Source: Lachnospiraceae bacterium
GTDB taxonomy: Bacteria > Bacillota > Clostridia > Lachnospirales > Lachnospiraceae
Assembly (NCBI GenBank): GCA_021771755.1
Contig: JAETOL010000004.1
Span: 94,372-158,371, forward strand
DNA length: 64,000 bases
Direction: 5' to 3'
The translations under genes were made by a program, and so were the position numbers. Below are positions 1 to 8,925 of this stretch, in pieces. The notes under the pieces are model-generated. The model had not been told where the DNA came from. It ran no database searches and saw nothing but the letters and a program-made list of their open reading frames with translations. Each line of letters begins with the position of its first letter. Within the stretch, counting starts at the first letter, position 1.

Positions 1-1107
1 AAGTCCGATACGTTTGGAAGAAAGACGGATATTGGTTCCGTCAAAGCAGGCTGCTTCAAAAAGAACCGTTTTTACCTGATCTGTGATCATGGAATTTTCT
101 CCGCCCATAATACCTGCAATTCCAACTGGTTTCTTTCCATCGCAGATCATCAGTACGTTTTCGTCCATGATACGTTCCTGGCCATCAAGAGTTACAAATT
201 TTTCGCCTTCTGCTGCACGACGCACAATGATCTCATTTCCTTCGATCAGATCCAGATCATAAGCATGCATAGGCTGTCCATACTCTTCCATAACATAGTT
301 GGTGATATCAACCAGGTTATTGATCGGGCGAATGCCGTTTGCAGCCAGACATCTCTGCATCCACTTAGGAGATGGGCCGATTTTTACATTTTTTACCACT
401 CTTGCTGTATAACGAGGGCAAAGATCCGGATCTTCCACTGTAACCTTGATATAGTCGGAAGCATTTTCTTCATTACCTGTTTCTTTTACAACAGGAGGAC
501 AGAATTTCTTCTGGAAGGTCGCTGCTGCTTCTCTGGCGATTCCCAGAACACCATAACAGTCCACACGGTTAGATGTGATCTCATATTCAAACACCACATC
601 TTCCAGTCCCAGTGCTTTCACTGCACTTTCTCCTACTACAGCATCCTCCGGGAAAATATAAATTCCATATTCCGGAGCTTCCGGATACATTTCTCTTGTA
701 CTTCCCAGTTCTTCAATAGAACACATCATACCAAAAGATTCTACACCACGAAGTTTTCCTTTTTTAATTTTTACGCCGCCTGGTGTCTTCTTTCCATCAT
801 GACCGCCTGCTACGCGTCCTCCGTCCAGTACTACCGGAATCTTGTCGCCTTCTTTGACATTTGGCGCACCTGTTACGATCTGTACCGTTTCTGTGCCTAC
901 ATTTACCTGACAAACAATCAGTTTATCTGCGTCAGGGTGTCTCTCTATTTTTTCAATCTGTCCGATCACAATTTTTTCCAGGTCTGCATCCAGCTCCTCA
1001 TAGCCCTCAACCTTGGTTCCTGACAAGGTCATGGCATCTGTATATTCCTGAGCTGTCACATCCAGATCCGGAACGTACATTTTAATCCAGGACATTGATG
1101 TATTCAT
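1..1107 (-). CDS. pheT: Phenylalanyl-tRNA synthetase beta subunit, 3' part outside window
   Basis: Beta subunit of the alpha2-beta2 enzyme that charges tRNA-Phe. Only the first 369 codons are visible; the family is about 800 residues long, so the gene simply runs off the left edge. The protein begins MNTSMSWIKMYVPDLDV and the N-terminal tRNA-binding OB-fold follows, with the recognisable stretch TGAPNVKEGDKIPVVLDGG and then ESFGMMCSIEELG. The ATG at 1105-1107 has AAAGGTGG about nine bases upstream; a second in-frame ATG lies four codons later but has no better site. It lies 58 bp downstream of pheS, so both are expected to be controlled by the T-box leader in front of pheS. No frame break is seen in the visible part. 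Confidence 0.95.
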   Translation of the reverse strand, partial: MNTSMSWIKMYVPDLDVTAQEYTDAMTLSGTKVEGYEELDADLEKIVIGQIEKIERHPDADKLIVCQVNVGTETVQIVTGAPNVKEGDKIPVVLDGGRVAGGHDGKKTPGGVKIKKGKLRGVESFGMMCSIEELGSTREMYPEAPEYGIYIFPEDAVVGESAVKALGLEDVVFEYEITSNRVDCYGVLGIAREAAATFQKKFCPPVVKETGNEENASDYIKVTVEDPDLCPRYTARVVKNVKIGPSPKWMQRCLAANGIRPINNLVDITNYVMEEYGQPMHAYDLDLIEGNEIIVRRAAEGEKFVTLDGQERIMDENVLMICDGKKPVGIAGIMGGENSMITDQVKTVLFEAACFDGTNIRLSSKRIGL

Positions 1108-1165
1108 GTTTATATCCACCTTTCTTTTTGTTTATATATAAGTTCCTTCTTCCTTTCTGTATCAA

Positions 1166-2197
1166 TTAAAACTGTTTCAGGAAGCGAATATCATTTTCAT
1201 AGAGAAGTCTCATATCATCGATTTCATATTTCAAAAGTGCGATTCTCTCAAGACCTACACCAAATGCAAATCCTGTATATTCCTCCGGATCGATCCCGCA
1301 CATACGAAGTACATTCGGATGAACGGTTCCGCAGCCAAGAATTTCAATCCAGCCGGATCCTTTGCAGAAACGGCAGCCTTTTCCGCCGCACTTGAAGCAG
1401 GATACATCCACTTCGGCACTTGGCTCTGTAAACGGGAAATGATGAGGACGGAATTTTGTTTTTGTTTCCGGTCCAAACAGCTCTCTGGCAAATTCCTGAA
1501 GTGTTCCCTTAAGGTCTGCAAACGTAATGTTCTTATCAATGACCAGACCTTCAATCTGATGGAAAGACGGAGAATGGGTTGCATCCACCTCATCAGAACG
1601 GAACACTCGTCCCGGCGCGATCATACGGATCGGCAGCTTTCCTTCTTCCATAGTACGAGCCTGTACCGGTGAAGTCTGAGAACGAAGCAGAATAGAATTA
1701 TTGATAAAGAAGGTATCCTGCTCATCTCTTGCCGGATGATTCTCCGGAATGTTCAATTTTGTAAAGTTATAATCTGCATATTCTACCTCAGGGCCTTCTA
1801 CTACCTCATATCCCATTCCGATAAAAATACGCTCTACTTCTTCCAGTGCAATGGTATTCGGATGACGATGTCCGATCTTTGCCTTTTTTGCCGGAAGTGT
1901 CACATCGATAACCTCTGCTTTCATCTGCTCCTCACGGGCAGCCTCCTCCAGTTTTTTTCTGGAATCTTCCAGAAGCTCCTCGATCTTCGCTCTTGTCTCA
2001 TTTACCAGCTGTCCTACCTTCGGACGATCCTCCGGAGCAACATCCTTCATGCTTTTCAGAATCGCTGTAAGCTCTCCTTTTTTTCCAAGATAAGCCACCT
2101 TCACTTCATTGAGCTTTTCCGGCACGTCAGATTCTTCAACCCGTTTTCTGGCTGCCTCAGCCAGTTCCTGAAGTCTTTCCTTCATATCCATGGTCAT
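1166..2197 (-). CDS. pheS: Phenylalanyl-tRNA synthetase alpha subunit
   Basis: Catalytic alpha subunit of PheRS, a class II aminoacyl-tRNA synthetase. The 343 residues match the family's usual length. Residues 1-90 form the charged N-terminal coiled coil that binds tRNA; class II motif 2 is around residues 197-217 (FRSDEVDATHSPSFHQIEG) and motif 3 around 309-320 (GFAFGVGLERIA). A four-cysteine stretch, CFKCGGKGCRFC near residues 267-278, resembles a small zinc site between the motifs. The ATG at 2195-2197 follows AAAGGAG at good spacing. It is the first gene of a pheS-pheT operon whose transcription is governed by the T-box leader directly upstream. Confidence 0.97.
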   Translation of the reverse strand: MTMDMKERLQELAEAARKRVEESDVPEKLNEVKVAYLGKKGELTAILKSMKDVAPEDRPKVGQLVNETRAKIEELLEDSRKKLEEAAREEQMKAEVIDVTLPAKKAKIGHRHPNTIALEEVERIFIGMGYEVVEGPEVEYADYNFTKLNIPENHPARDEQDTFFINNSILLRSQTSPVQARTMEEGKLPIRMIAPGRVFRSDEVDATHSPSFHQIEGLVIDKNITFADLKGTLQEFARELFGPETKTKFRPHHFPFTEPSAEVDVSCFKCGGKGCRFCKGSGWIEILGCGTVHPNVLRMCGIDPEEYTGFAFGVGLERIALLKYEIDDMRLLYENDIRFLKQF

Positions 2198-2215
2198 TTT
2201 CTCCTTTACTGAATA

Positions 2216-2476
2216 ATTTCAAAAAAAAAGATATCCATTCCCCCAACAAGAGGGACGGGATATCCGCGGTACCACCCTGATTCCTGCACGCAAAATACAG
2301 GCACTCAAAATCTGCTTAACGCGCAGCAACGTCATCTCCTACTGACTTTATGCGTTCAGAAATGCAGCTCCGGCGGGAAACTGAGGAATTGTCTGAACTT
2401 AAAGAAGCTTACAGCCGGTGACTTCTTCTCTCTGAAAGAAAACAACTCCCTAATACACCTTCATTGCTTTTTATCT
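2216..2476 (-). promoter_or_regulatory. T-box leader of pheST (tRNA-Phe responsive)
   Basis: The minus strand carries the T-box core AGGGTGGTACCGCGG at 2264-2278, which pairs with the uncharged tRNA acceptor end. Downstream, a terminator stem (GGATATC arms, 2230-2263) ends in nine T residues at 2221-2229. The upstream part contains the AGAGA-type stem I bases, and a TTC triplet followed by A at 2395-2397 is a candidate Phe specifier. When tRNA-Phe is uncharged, the antiterminator should form and pheST is transcribed. The specifier position is inferred from its place in stem I; the core and terminator are seen directly. Confidence 0.93.
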
Positions 2477-2482
2477 TTATTT

Positions 2483-2511
2483 ACTATGCCACAGGAATAT
2501 TTTTCTGTCAA
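2483..2511 (-). promoter_or_regulatory. Promoter of the pheST T-box transcript
   Basis: Minus-strand -35 TTGACA (2506-2511) and -10 CATAGT (2483-2488) are separated by 17 bp. The expected start near 2476 gives a leader of about 280 bases before pheS. The -35 overlaps the stop codon of the preceding yihY gene. Confidence 0.65.
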
Positions 2512-3443
2512 GATTTTTCATTTAAATTTTCTTTTTTCTCCTGTTTTCTTTTCTTCCAGTTTTGTTTCCATTCCTGTTCTTTTCTGGACAGCATCTGTCC
2601 AAAAGACATTTTTGCCTGACGGAACTGTTTTTCAAAGTATGCGTTAACCTCTGCTCCATAAAGAAGCAGGTTCATACAAAAATACAGCCATACCATCACA
2701 AGGATCAAAGTAGAAAGACTGCCGTACATAATACTGAAATCCGGAAAAAATGTAAAATACAAAGAAAACAGGTAGGAAAAGGCGGACCAGGAAACTGCTG
2801 TAAAAAAAGCTCCGGGCACCTGACTTTTTAAAGATGCCCTTCTGTTTGGCAGATATCGATACAGGACCAGGAATACAAGAAACTGCATCACAAATACCAG
2901 AAAAGTCTTCGCATTCAGGATTCTGCCGATTATATTTCCCAAAAAGGGAATATAATCCGAGATCAGCATATGTATCCTGCTGCCCATGACAAGAAGCAGA
3001 AGACTGGCAATCAGCGCCAGAACAAACAGGAGCATATAAAACATAGAATAAATTCTGTTGATCAGCCAGTTTCGTGTTTCTCTTACATGGTAAATCGTAT
3101 TCAGACCATTAATCAGTGCCTGCATTCCCTTTCCGGAAGACCACAAGGCCATAAGTGCGGAAATCGGAAGGACTGCTGCACTTTTTGAAAAAACTTCCGC
3201 AACAATGTTCAGCACAAATCCCTGCAGGTTCTCAGGAACAACTCCAACAATAGCCTGACGTACCTCCCGATAGGTAAGAGGGGTATATTGGACAATCGCA
3301 GTCAGAAACAATACAAAGGGGATAAACGACATGATCAGAAAGTATGCCGCCTGGGCCGCATATGCACTGATGTGATCCATCCTCATACGTTCCATAAAGC
3401 CCAGGGCCAGATGGAGTGCCCCCTTTTCTTTTTTCTTTCCCAT
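2508..3443 (-). CDS. YihY/BrkB family membrane protein
   Basis: Integral membrane protein of the YihY (formerly RNase BN) family; the biochemical role is unknown and the old nuclease name is a misassignment. About 311 residues. An N-terminal stretch AAQAAYFLIMSFIPFVLFLTAI starts the first of roughly six membrane spans; further spans include YSMFYMLLFVLALIASLLLLV and FLVFVMQFLVFLVLYRYLP. The C-terminal tail is very rich in lysine and glutamate and presumably cytoplasmic. The ATG at 3441-3443 is preferred because AGGAG lies eight bases before it; a GTG two codons upstream (3447-3449) sits too close to that site. It is preceded by the SpoIID-like gene with a 160-bp gap. Confidence 0.88.
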   Translation of the reverse strand: MGKKKEKGALHLALGFMERMRMDHISAYAAQAAYFLIMSFIPFVLFLTAIVQYTPLTYREVRQAIVGVVPENLQGFVLNIVAEVFSKSAAVLPISALMALWSSGKGMQALINGLNTIYHVRETRNWLINRIYSMFYMLLFVLALIASLLLLVMGSRIHMLISDYIPFLGNIIGRILNAKTFLVFVMQFLVFLVLYRYLPNRRASLKSQVPGAFFTAVSWSAFSYLFSLYFTFFPDFSIMYGSLSTLILVMVWLYFCMNLLLYGAEVNAYFEKQFRQAKMSFGQMLSRKEQEWKQNWKKRKQEKKENLNEKS

Positions 3444-3605
3444 AATCACTTCTCCTGTTATCCAGCTTTTGGCGCTTTATGACGGATCCAGCCTGTCATA
3501 TACAGCTTTTCTGACATCATCATATCATGAAAATGTTCCGGTGACAAGCATCCCCATTTTCCATGTCAGCATCTGCATCCAGAGTAAGACTGCTGTTTAC
3601 TCCGT

Positions 3606-4886
3606 TCACGGCGGCGGAGAAAGCTTCTCTTTCTGCTGATCAAGATCCGATATCTTCTGGATTTCCACATCCCGAAAAAAGTAATTCAGGATATCGGAAC
3701 AGGAATATCCTTCCTTTGCCATCTCATTTGCTCCGTTCTGGCTCATTCCTACACCATGGCCATAACCTCCGCCAGTGATCTGCACATATTTCCCCTGCTC
3801 TTCCTGCAGCGTAATGTATGCACTTGGAAGAAGTGTTCCTCCTTCTGTTTCCGTCCCGTCTCTTTCTGTTATCATACAGCCGGACGGAGAAAGAAACTGC
3901 CGGATCTCATATTCTTCCTCCAGCATAAAAGATCCGTCTTCTGTGATCACCTGGAGTCCGGTCGCTGCACCGCTTTCATTTTTTTCCGTAACCGCTGCCG
4001 ACAGCAGCTTCCCTGTTCCACCGGACAGATCCCGGGCTCTTTCTTCCAGATTTTCCCACGGGATCACTGTTTCCCAACGACTCCATGGCTGTTGGGAATC
4101 AAACTCACAGGGCACACTTTTCAAATATGGCGCCGGCTGCTGCGCTCCCCAGATTTCATCCGTACTGGTACTGCCTGCTGAAGTAGAAAAATAATATGCC
4201 TGTATCGGCTCTCCGTTCTGACATAGAATCTGCCCGCTGGTCTCCTTTACCGCTTCTGTAGCCGCTTCCTGCGGAGAAATATTCTGATACACCTGAAAAT
4301 TCACACTATCGTCTACATCTGCTTCCTGTTCTTTCAGACGCCCTTCCTGCATCTGTTTCCAGGCATAGGTTCTGGCACAGACCGCCTGAGCTTTCAAAGC
4401 TTCTTTTTCATAGGAGGACGGCATTTCACTGGGAACTACTGCTTCCAGATACGTTTCCAAAGGCAGTTCGTTGATAATCGTCAGCCCTTCCGGCCTGCTT
4501 ATGATCTCCAGTTCCCCCTGATATATTGGATTTCCGCATTGGCGCCGGACAGATGTGATCTGAATTCCCATCTTATGAGCAGGGATCGTTATTCTTCCTC
4601 CGGCAACTTTCAAAGTTTCTGGATCATAAATCTGTTCCTTTCCATCACGAATCAATGTAACAGAAGGATGAAAATAGGACTGATAATCTGTTGTCATTAA
4701 AAGTACACGGATTGTTGTTTCTTCTTTCCTGTTGAGTTTTTTCTCCTTACTGCTTTCTTCTATCAGCTTAAAATATTCTTTTTTCTCTTTCAAACGAGTC
4801 TGCGCAGCCTGATCCAAAGCCACTGTCCCTAGCAGGACACCGATCAAAACAAGCTGGTACCCACAAAAAAATCTGATCTTCCTCAT
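3606..4886 (-). CDS. SpoIID/LytB-type peptidoglycan lytic protein
   Basis: Member of the SpoIID/LytB family; SpoIID is a membrane-anchored lytic transglycosylase that removes stem-stripped glycan strands during engulfment in sporulating Firmicutes. The 426-residue protein has an N-terminal membrane anchor (residues about 8-25, CGYQLVLIGVLLGTVAL), a charged linker, and the family hallmark AVVPSEMPSSYEKEALKAQA near residue 145, where the conserved Glu is the expected catalytic residue. The C-terminal GGGYGHGVGMSQNGANEMA block is also typical. Whether this is the true sporulation SpoIID or a vegetative paralogue cannot be decided here, because no SpoIIQ or SpoIIIA genes lie nearby. The ATG sits inside a long hairpin (4869-4915) and no good ribosome site is visible. 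Confidence 0.88.
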   Translation of the reverse strand: MRKIRFFCGYQLVLIGVLLGTVALDQAAQTRLKEKKEYFKLIEESSKEKKLNRKEETTIRVLLMTTDYQSYFHPSVTLIRDGKEQIYDPETLKVAGGRITIPAHKMGIQITSVRRQCGNPIYQGELEIISRPEGLTIINELPLETYLEAVVPSEMPSSYEKEALKAQAVCARTYAWKQMQEGRLKEQEADVDDSVNFQVYQNISPQEAATEAVKETSGQILCQNGEPIQAYYFSTSAGSTSTDEIWGAQQPAPYLKSVPCEFDSQQPWSRWETVIPWENLEERARDLSGGTGKLLSAAVTEKNESGAATGLQVITEDGSFMLEEEYEIRQFLSPSGCMITERDGTETEGGTLLPSAYITLQEEQGKYVQITGGGYGHGVGMSQNGANEMAKEGYSCSDILNYFFRDVEIQKISDLDQQKEKLSPPP

Positions 4887-4915
4887 ATATTCATTATATG
4901 AAGAAGATCAGATTT
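4862..4915 (-). terminator. Intrinsic terminator of galM overlapping the next start codon
   Basis: A perfect 13-bp inverted repeat (GAAGATCAGATTT at 4903-4915 and its complement at 4869-4881) encloses a second 6-bp stem. On the minus strand it is followed by seven T residues. It begins just after the galM stop and its 3' arm plus T tract are codons 2-8 of the SpoIID-like gene, whose ATG (4884-4886) lies in the inner stem. Confidence 0.75.
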
Positions 4916-4920
4916 CATGA

Positions 4921-5976
4921 TCAGTCTTTTACAGAAAAACGGTACACTGTTTCTGAATAATAACGTTCGCCTTTTTCCAGAATCGGTGAGTGGAAATTCT
5001 CCACGTTTACTGCGTTAGGCTCTACCTGAGTTTCCAGACAGAATCCGTCACGTTTCTGGTAAATATGTCCATTCTTTCCGTTTTCATTTTCTATAAAATT
5101 GCCTGCATAAAACTGTACACAAGGACAGTCTGTAAGGGCTTCCATAAAAATTCCTGTTTTTTCAGAACGGGCACAGGCAATCTCTCTGATCTCAGCCTTT
5201 GTATAACCATCTGTCACATAATTATGGTCATATCCTCCCGTGATCTTCAGCTGCTCAAAGTCTGCCTCTATATCCTGTCCAATCTGTTTTTCTCTGCGGA
5301 AATCCATAGGTGTTCCTTCTACCGGAACATTTTCTCCAAGAGGAATGGATCCTTCTCCTACCGGAGTATACGACTGCGCATGAATAGAAAGATACTGATC
5401 CAGTACATTTCCGCTGCCTTCCCCAGAAAGATTAAAGTACGAATGATTCGTCATATTCGCAATCGTCGTCTTATCACTGACGCCGCTATACACGATGCGG
5501 ATCGCATTTTCTTCTGTAAATTCATAGGTAACACAAATATTAAATTCTCCCGGAAAACCATTCTCTCCATCAGGACTGATTCTTCCCAGCGTCACACTGT
5601 TGTCATCCTGATCTATATGTCTCACTTCCCAAAGTTTTTTTTCAAAACCATCCGGACCGCTGTGCAGATTATTCTCTCCCTCATTTTTTGCCAGGATCAC
5701 TTCTCTCCCATCCAGCAGAAAGCCAGCGCCTGCAATCCGGTTGCCGCTTCTTCCGATACATGCTCCAAAAAAACAGCCATTCTTCTGGTATTCGGCCAGA
5801 TCATCGTATCCCAGCACAACATCTGTCAGTTTGCCGTCTCTGTCCGGCACACACAGCTTTACCAAGATTGCGCCATACTGAAGTACTTCCGCATATGCAC
5901 CAGACTGATTCTCCAAATGAAAGATTTTTACCGGCTCACCAGTTGGCAGTGTTTCAAAGATTCTTTCTGTTACCAT
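4921..5976 (-). CDS. galM: Aldose 1-epimerase (galactose mutarotase)
   Basis: Interconverts the alpha and beta anomers of hexoses, the entry step to the Leloir pathway, in the cytoplasm. The 351-residue product has normal family length. Family marks are GRSGNRIAGAGF near residue 78, NNLHSGPDGFEKKLW with a conserved His, NMTNHSYFNLSG carrying the catalytic base-region His, and VEPNAVN near the end with the catalytic Glu. The ATG at 5974-5976 follows AGGAGGG; eight extra in-frame codons upstream have no ribosome site. It is not next to galK or galT in this window and appears to be transcribed alone, ending at the hairpin beside the SpoIID-like gene. Confidence 0.93.
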   Translation of the reverse strand: MVTERIFETLPTGEPVKIFHLENQSGAYAEVLQYGAILVKLCVPDRDGKLTDVVLGYDDLAEYQKNGCFFGACIGRSGNRIAGAGFLLDGREVILAKNEGENNLHSGPDGFEKKLWEVRHIDQDDNSVTLGRISPDGENGFPGEFNICVTYEFTEENAIRIVYSGVSDKTTIANMTNHSYFNLSGEGSGNVLDQYLSIHAQSYTPVGEGSIPLGENVPVEGTPMDFRREKQIGQDIEADFEQLKITGGYDHNYVTDGYTKAEIREIACARSEKTGIFMEALTDCPCVQFYAGNFIENENGKNGHIYQKRDGFCLETQVEPNAVNVENFHSPILEKGERYYSETVYRFSVKD

Positions 5977-6011
5977 TATTTTTTCCCTCCTGCAGTACAC
6001 TTTTTATGTAC

Positions 6012-6035
6012 AAAAAAGAGCCTCTGAAAAGGCTC
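6012..6035 (-). terminator. Terminator of the probable 6S RNA
   Basis: Minus-strand stem GAGCC/GGCTC (6018-6035) extended by A-T pairs and followed by six T residues (6012-6017). Confidence 0.8.
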
Positions 6036-6238
6036 ATTCTTTTTCTGAAAGTCCCGGAATGCCGTTCCCTTCCTTTTGACGCCTAGCCGAAGCCAGGTGG
6101 GTGTCCTCAACAGATGATCTGCCTACCACAACGAGAGGTCTGACATCACGATCTGCGATGTTGGAGTCCCTTCATGTCAATGTAGGTTCAAAATAAAAAG
6201 GGGCCTCGCACATTCCAGGATTCTTTCTCTTTTCTGTT
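6012..6238 (-). ncRNA. ssrS: Probable 6S RNA
   Basis: A non-coding transcript is bounded on the minus strand by a consensus promoter (6245-6273) and an intrinsic terminator (6012-6035). Its ends pair: CCTGGAATG (6211-6219) with CATTCCGGG (6053-6061), and further inside TTTTGA pairs with TCAAAA, giving the long rod with bulges typical of 6S RNA, which mimics open promoter DNA and binds sigma-A RNA polymerase. The 3' half contains GACACCCACCT followed by a TTCG-capped hairpin, which I recall from Firmicutes 6S sequences. Family assignment rests on this fold and memory of the motif; another housekeeping small RNA is possible. Confidence 0.62.
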
Positions 6239-6244
6239 ATTACT

Positions 6245-6273
6245 ATTGTACTCTATTATATGTTATTTTTCAA
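6245..6273 (-). promoter_or_regulatory. Promoter of the probable 6S RNA
   Basis: Minus-strand -35 TTGAAA (6268-6273) and -10 TACAAT (6245-6250) with 17-bp spacing; predicted start near 6238. Confidence 0.7.
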
Positions 6274-6352
6274 TACAATATTTGTGATGAAATAAATAAA
6301 TTTGTACAAATTTGCAAAACTGCATGTTCTTTTCCTGAAACCTCCAGAATTC

Positions 6353-7846
6353 TTACTGAATTCCCAGGATTTTCTTTACTGCCTGAGGCATATCCGGTGC
6401 ATCTACAACCGTATCGTGAAGTACCGGTGCTGTACGGATCTCTTCTACTGCCTTTGGAACTTTCACGCCGCTCAAAGTAGATAATGCATCGCAGAGCGCA
6501 AAATCATCCAGGCCTTCATAACGGTCAGAAATCGCGTCCATGACACTTCTTGTAAACTTATAAGGACTCGCTGTTGATGCGATCACTGTCGGAGTCTGAT
6601 CTTCTGTATCACGAAGGTACTTCTGATAAACGCCTGCCGCTACTGCTGTATGAGGATCGATCACATATCCGCTTCCATACCAGGTTGCACTGATAGCTTC
6701 TCTGGTTTCTCCTTCACTGCAGTAATTTCCATAAAAATCTTCAAGCCCTTTTTTCATTTCCTCTGTGATGGTATATTCGCCGCCTTCACTTAAAGCTTTC
6801 ATAAGCTGTGCACATTTCTGCGCATCTTCTCCTGTCAGACGATAAATGAGACGCTCCAGATTACTGGAGATCAAAATATCCATAGACGGTGACGTTGTCA
6901 GGATAAACTCTCTCTTCCGGTCGTAAGTTCCGGTACGGAAAAAGTCAAAAAGAACTTTGTTTTCATTGGAAGCGCAGATCAGTTTCCGAACAGGCAGACC
7001 CATCTCCTTCGCATAATACGCAGCAAGGATGTTTCCAAAGTTTCCAGTCGGAACGACCACATTGATCTCATCTCCTGCCTGGATTTCTCCGGCTTTTACC
7101 AGTTTTGCATAAGCATATACATAATATACGATCTGCGGAACAAGACGTCCGATATTGATCGAGTTCGCAGAAGAGAACTGATAGCCTGCACTGTCAAGTT
7201 CCTGTGCCAGCTGCTGGTCGTTAAACATTTTTTTCACTGCTGTCTGAGCATCATCAAAATTTCCTGTAATGCCCACAACATAAGTATTGTCTCCCTTCTG
7301 GGTCACCATCTGTTTTTCCTGGATAGGACTGACTCCATGTTTCGGATAAAATACAATGATCTTCGTTCCCGGAACATCGGCAAAACCAGCCATAGCGGCT
7401 TTTCCGGTATCTCCGGATGTGGCTGTAAGAATCACGATCTCATTTTTTACCTGATTCTTTTTTGCTGCCGTAGTCATAAGATGGGGAAGAATGGAAAGCG
7501 CCATGTCCTTAAAGGCAATGGTCGCCCCGTGAAACAGCTCCAGAAAATATGCATTATCTGCCTTATGCAGAGGGGCGATCTCATCTGTATCAAATTTGGC
7601 ATCATAGGCTTTGGCGATACAGTCTTTCAGCTCCTCCTCTGTAAAATCTGTAAGGAAACGGCTCATGACCTCATAGGCAGTTTCCTGGTATGTCATCTTT
7701 GAAAGACACTCCATCGGTATATCAAGCTTCGGAACAGTGGTGGGGACAAATAAACCTCCGTCCTCTGAAAGTCCCTTAAGAATAGCCATGGAGGCTGTTA
7801 CTGTTTCTTCTTTACCTCTGGTACTTCTGTATAATACCTGCATCAT
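6353..7846 (-). CDS. thrC: Threonine synthase
   Basis: PLP-dependent enzyme converting O-phosphohomoserine to threonine, the last step of threonine synthesis. The 497 residues correspond to the longer class of ThrC found in many Clostridia, which has an N-terminal domain ahead of the fold type II core. The PLP lysine is in FHGATIAFKDMALSILP near residue 110; the phosphate-binding and substrate loops are visible as TATSGDTGKAAMAGF and VVPTGNFGNILAAYYAKEMG. The ATG pair at 7841-7846 follows AGGCAGGAACG. No hom or thrB gene is adjacent, so the gene stands alone between the SleB-like gene and the 6S RNA. No leader attenuator or T-box was found upstream. Confidence 0.96.
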   Translation of the reverse strand: MMQVLYRSTRGKEETVTASMAILKGLSEDGGLFVPTTVPKLDIPMECLSKMTYQETAYEVMSRFLTDFTEEELKDCIAKAYDAKFDTDEIAPLHKADNAYFLELFHGATIAFKDMALSILPHLMTTAAKKNQVKNEIVILTATSGDTGKAAMAGFADVPGTKIIVFYPKHGVSPIQEKQMVTQKGDNTYVVGITGNFDDAQTAVKKMFNDQQLAQELDSAGYQFSSANSINIGRLVPQIVYYVYAYAKLVKAGEIQAGDEINVVVPTGNFGNILAAYYAKEMGLPVRKLICASNENKVLFDFFRTGTYDRKREFILTTSPSMDILISSNLERLIYRLTGEDAQKCAQLMKALSEGGEYTITEEMKKGLEDFYGNYCSEGETREAISATWYGSGYVIDPHTAVAAGVYQKYLRDTEDQTPTVIASTASPYKFTRSVMDAISDRYEGLDDFALCDALSTLSGVKVPKAVEEIRTAPVLHDTVVDAPDMPQAVKKILGIQ

Positions 7847-7959
7847 CGTTCCTGCCTTTCTTGTGTATCAGTTATTTTTGCAACATTGTAACATGAACTT
7901 TAGCAAAATACCATAGTAAAATCGACGAAAGATGAAGAAGCCGGAAAGAAAATGAAAAA

Positions 7960-7986
7960 GGAGCTGCACATATACGTACAGCTTCC
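7960..7986 (-). terminator. Terminator of the SleB-like gene
   Basis: Minus-strand hairpin GGAAGCTG...CAGCTCC (7960-7986) followed by TTTTTC, immediately downstream of the stop at 7999. Confidence 0.75.
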
Positions 7987-7998
7987 TTGTTTTTTCTG

Positions 7999-8925
7999 TT
8001 ATTCTGCTTTTACCATCTGGACAAGTTCTGTCTCTGAATCCTTATCTGCTTTTTTTTCGGATTTCTTATCTGACTTTTTCTCTGCTGCTTCTTCCGGATA
8101 GGTATAAAATTCATGTACTCCATGTTTGAAAAGTTTTGTAAGATCTTTTTCAAACCATGCAATATTATGTTTCTCTGCTGCAGATTTCTGGATAAAGAAC
8201 AGTGCACCCTCTGAGTAATCCGCGCCTTCAAGCGCCTGCTTCACTGCTTCTCTGGTTTCGTCTGTGACAGTTACTTCACCGATTCTTCCGTCTGCCACTG
8301 GAGAAAACTGTGGAACTCCATTATCGTATTCCCAGATCACATCTGTAATATTATCAGGAAATTCCGGATGTCTGACACGATTCATGATCACATTTGCAAT
8401 CAGCACTCGCCCCTTGATATCCTCTGTCCCCGCCTCTGCTTCTACAATTTGAAGAAGATTTGCATAGTCCTCGTCGGACATCATTTTTGCAGAGGACGAC
8501 ATGGATACCATTTTAGAATCCAGATCATTAACAGCCGCTGCCATAGGTTCGCTGAGATCGATTTCTTCTGCCGTCTTACCAACCCTCTGCACACGCTGCC
8601 CTACAACCACATGCTCACAGGAGGTTCCGATTCTGTAAATCTCTGCACCCTCTGCAGGAGTTGCACTGATTCCGGAAGCGATTCCTGCAATTCCGGTAGG
8701 CAGATCATATTCCACGCCGGCTGTCGAATCATATACAGCTTCTGACTCGGAAGCTGCATAAACCTGGTTCTCTTCCTCGCTTCCGATGAATCTTCCGCCC
8801 ACGGACACTGCCACCGCAGCCAGAGCACATACGCTGACAGAAATCACTGCACGTACAGAAACATTTCCTGTCTTTTTCCTTTCTTCCTGTGATTGATGAT
8901 TTTGTGATAATTTCCTGTTTCTCAT
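7999..8925 (-). CDS. Cell wall hydrolase, SleB/CwlJ family
   Basis: Predicted peptidoglycan hydrolase of the Hydrolase_2 family (SleB, CwlJ), whose members open the spore cortex or remodel walls. The 308-residue product has a single N-terminal membrane segment (about residues 24-43, VRAVISVSVCALAAVAVSVG), a variable linker to about residue 145, and the catalytic domain from YANLLQIVEAEAGTEDIKGR, whose conserved Glu is the presumed acid, through GRVLIANVIMNRVRHPEFP and GALFFIQK. A lysine/glutamate-rich tail (about residues 275-308) ends the protein. The N-terminal segment has no lipobox, so it is probably membrane-anchored or secreted. A strong vegetative-type promoter upstream argues against strictly sporulation-specific expression. 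Confidence 0.87.
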   Translation of the reverse strand: MRNRKLSQNHQSQEERKKTGNVSVRAVISVSVCALAAVAVSVGGRFIGSEEENQVYAASESEAVYDSTAGVEYDLPTGIAGIASGISATPAEGAEIYRIGTSCEHVVVGQRVQRVGKTAEEIDLSEPMAAAVNDLDSKMVSMSSSAKMMSDEDYANLLQIVEAEAGTEDIKGRVLIANVIMNRVRHPEFPDNITDVIWEYDNGVPQFSPVADGRIGEVTVTDETREAVKQALEGADYSEGALFFIQKSAAEKHNIAWFEKDLTKLFKHGVHEFYTYPEEAAEKKSDKKSEKKADKDSETELVQMVKAE

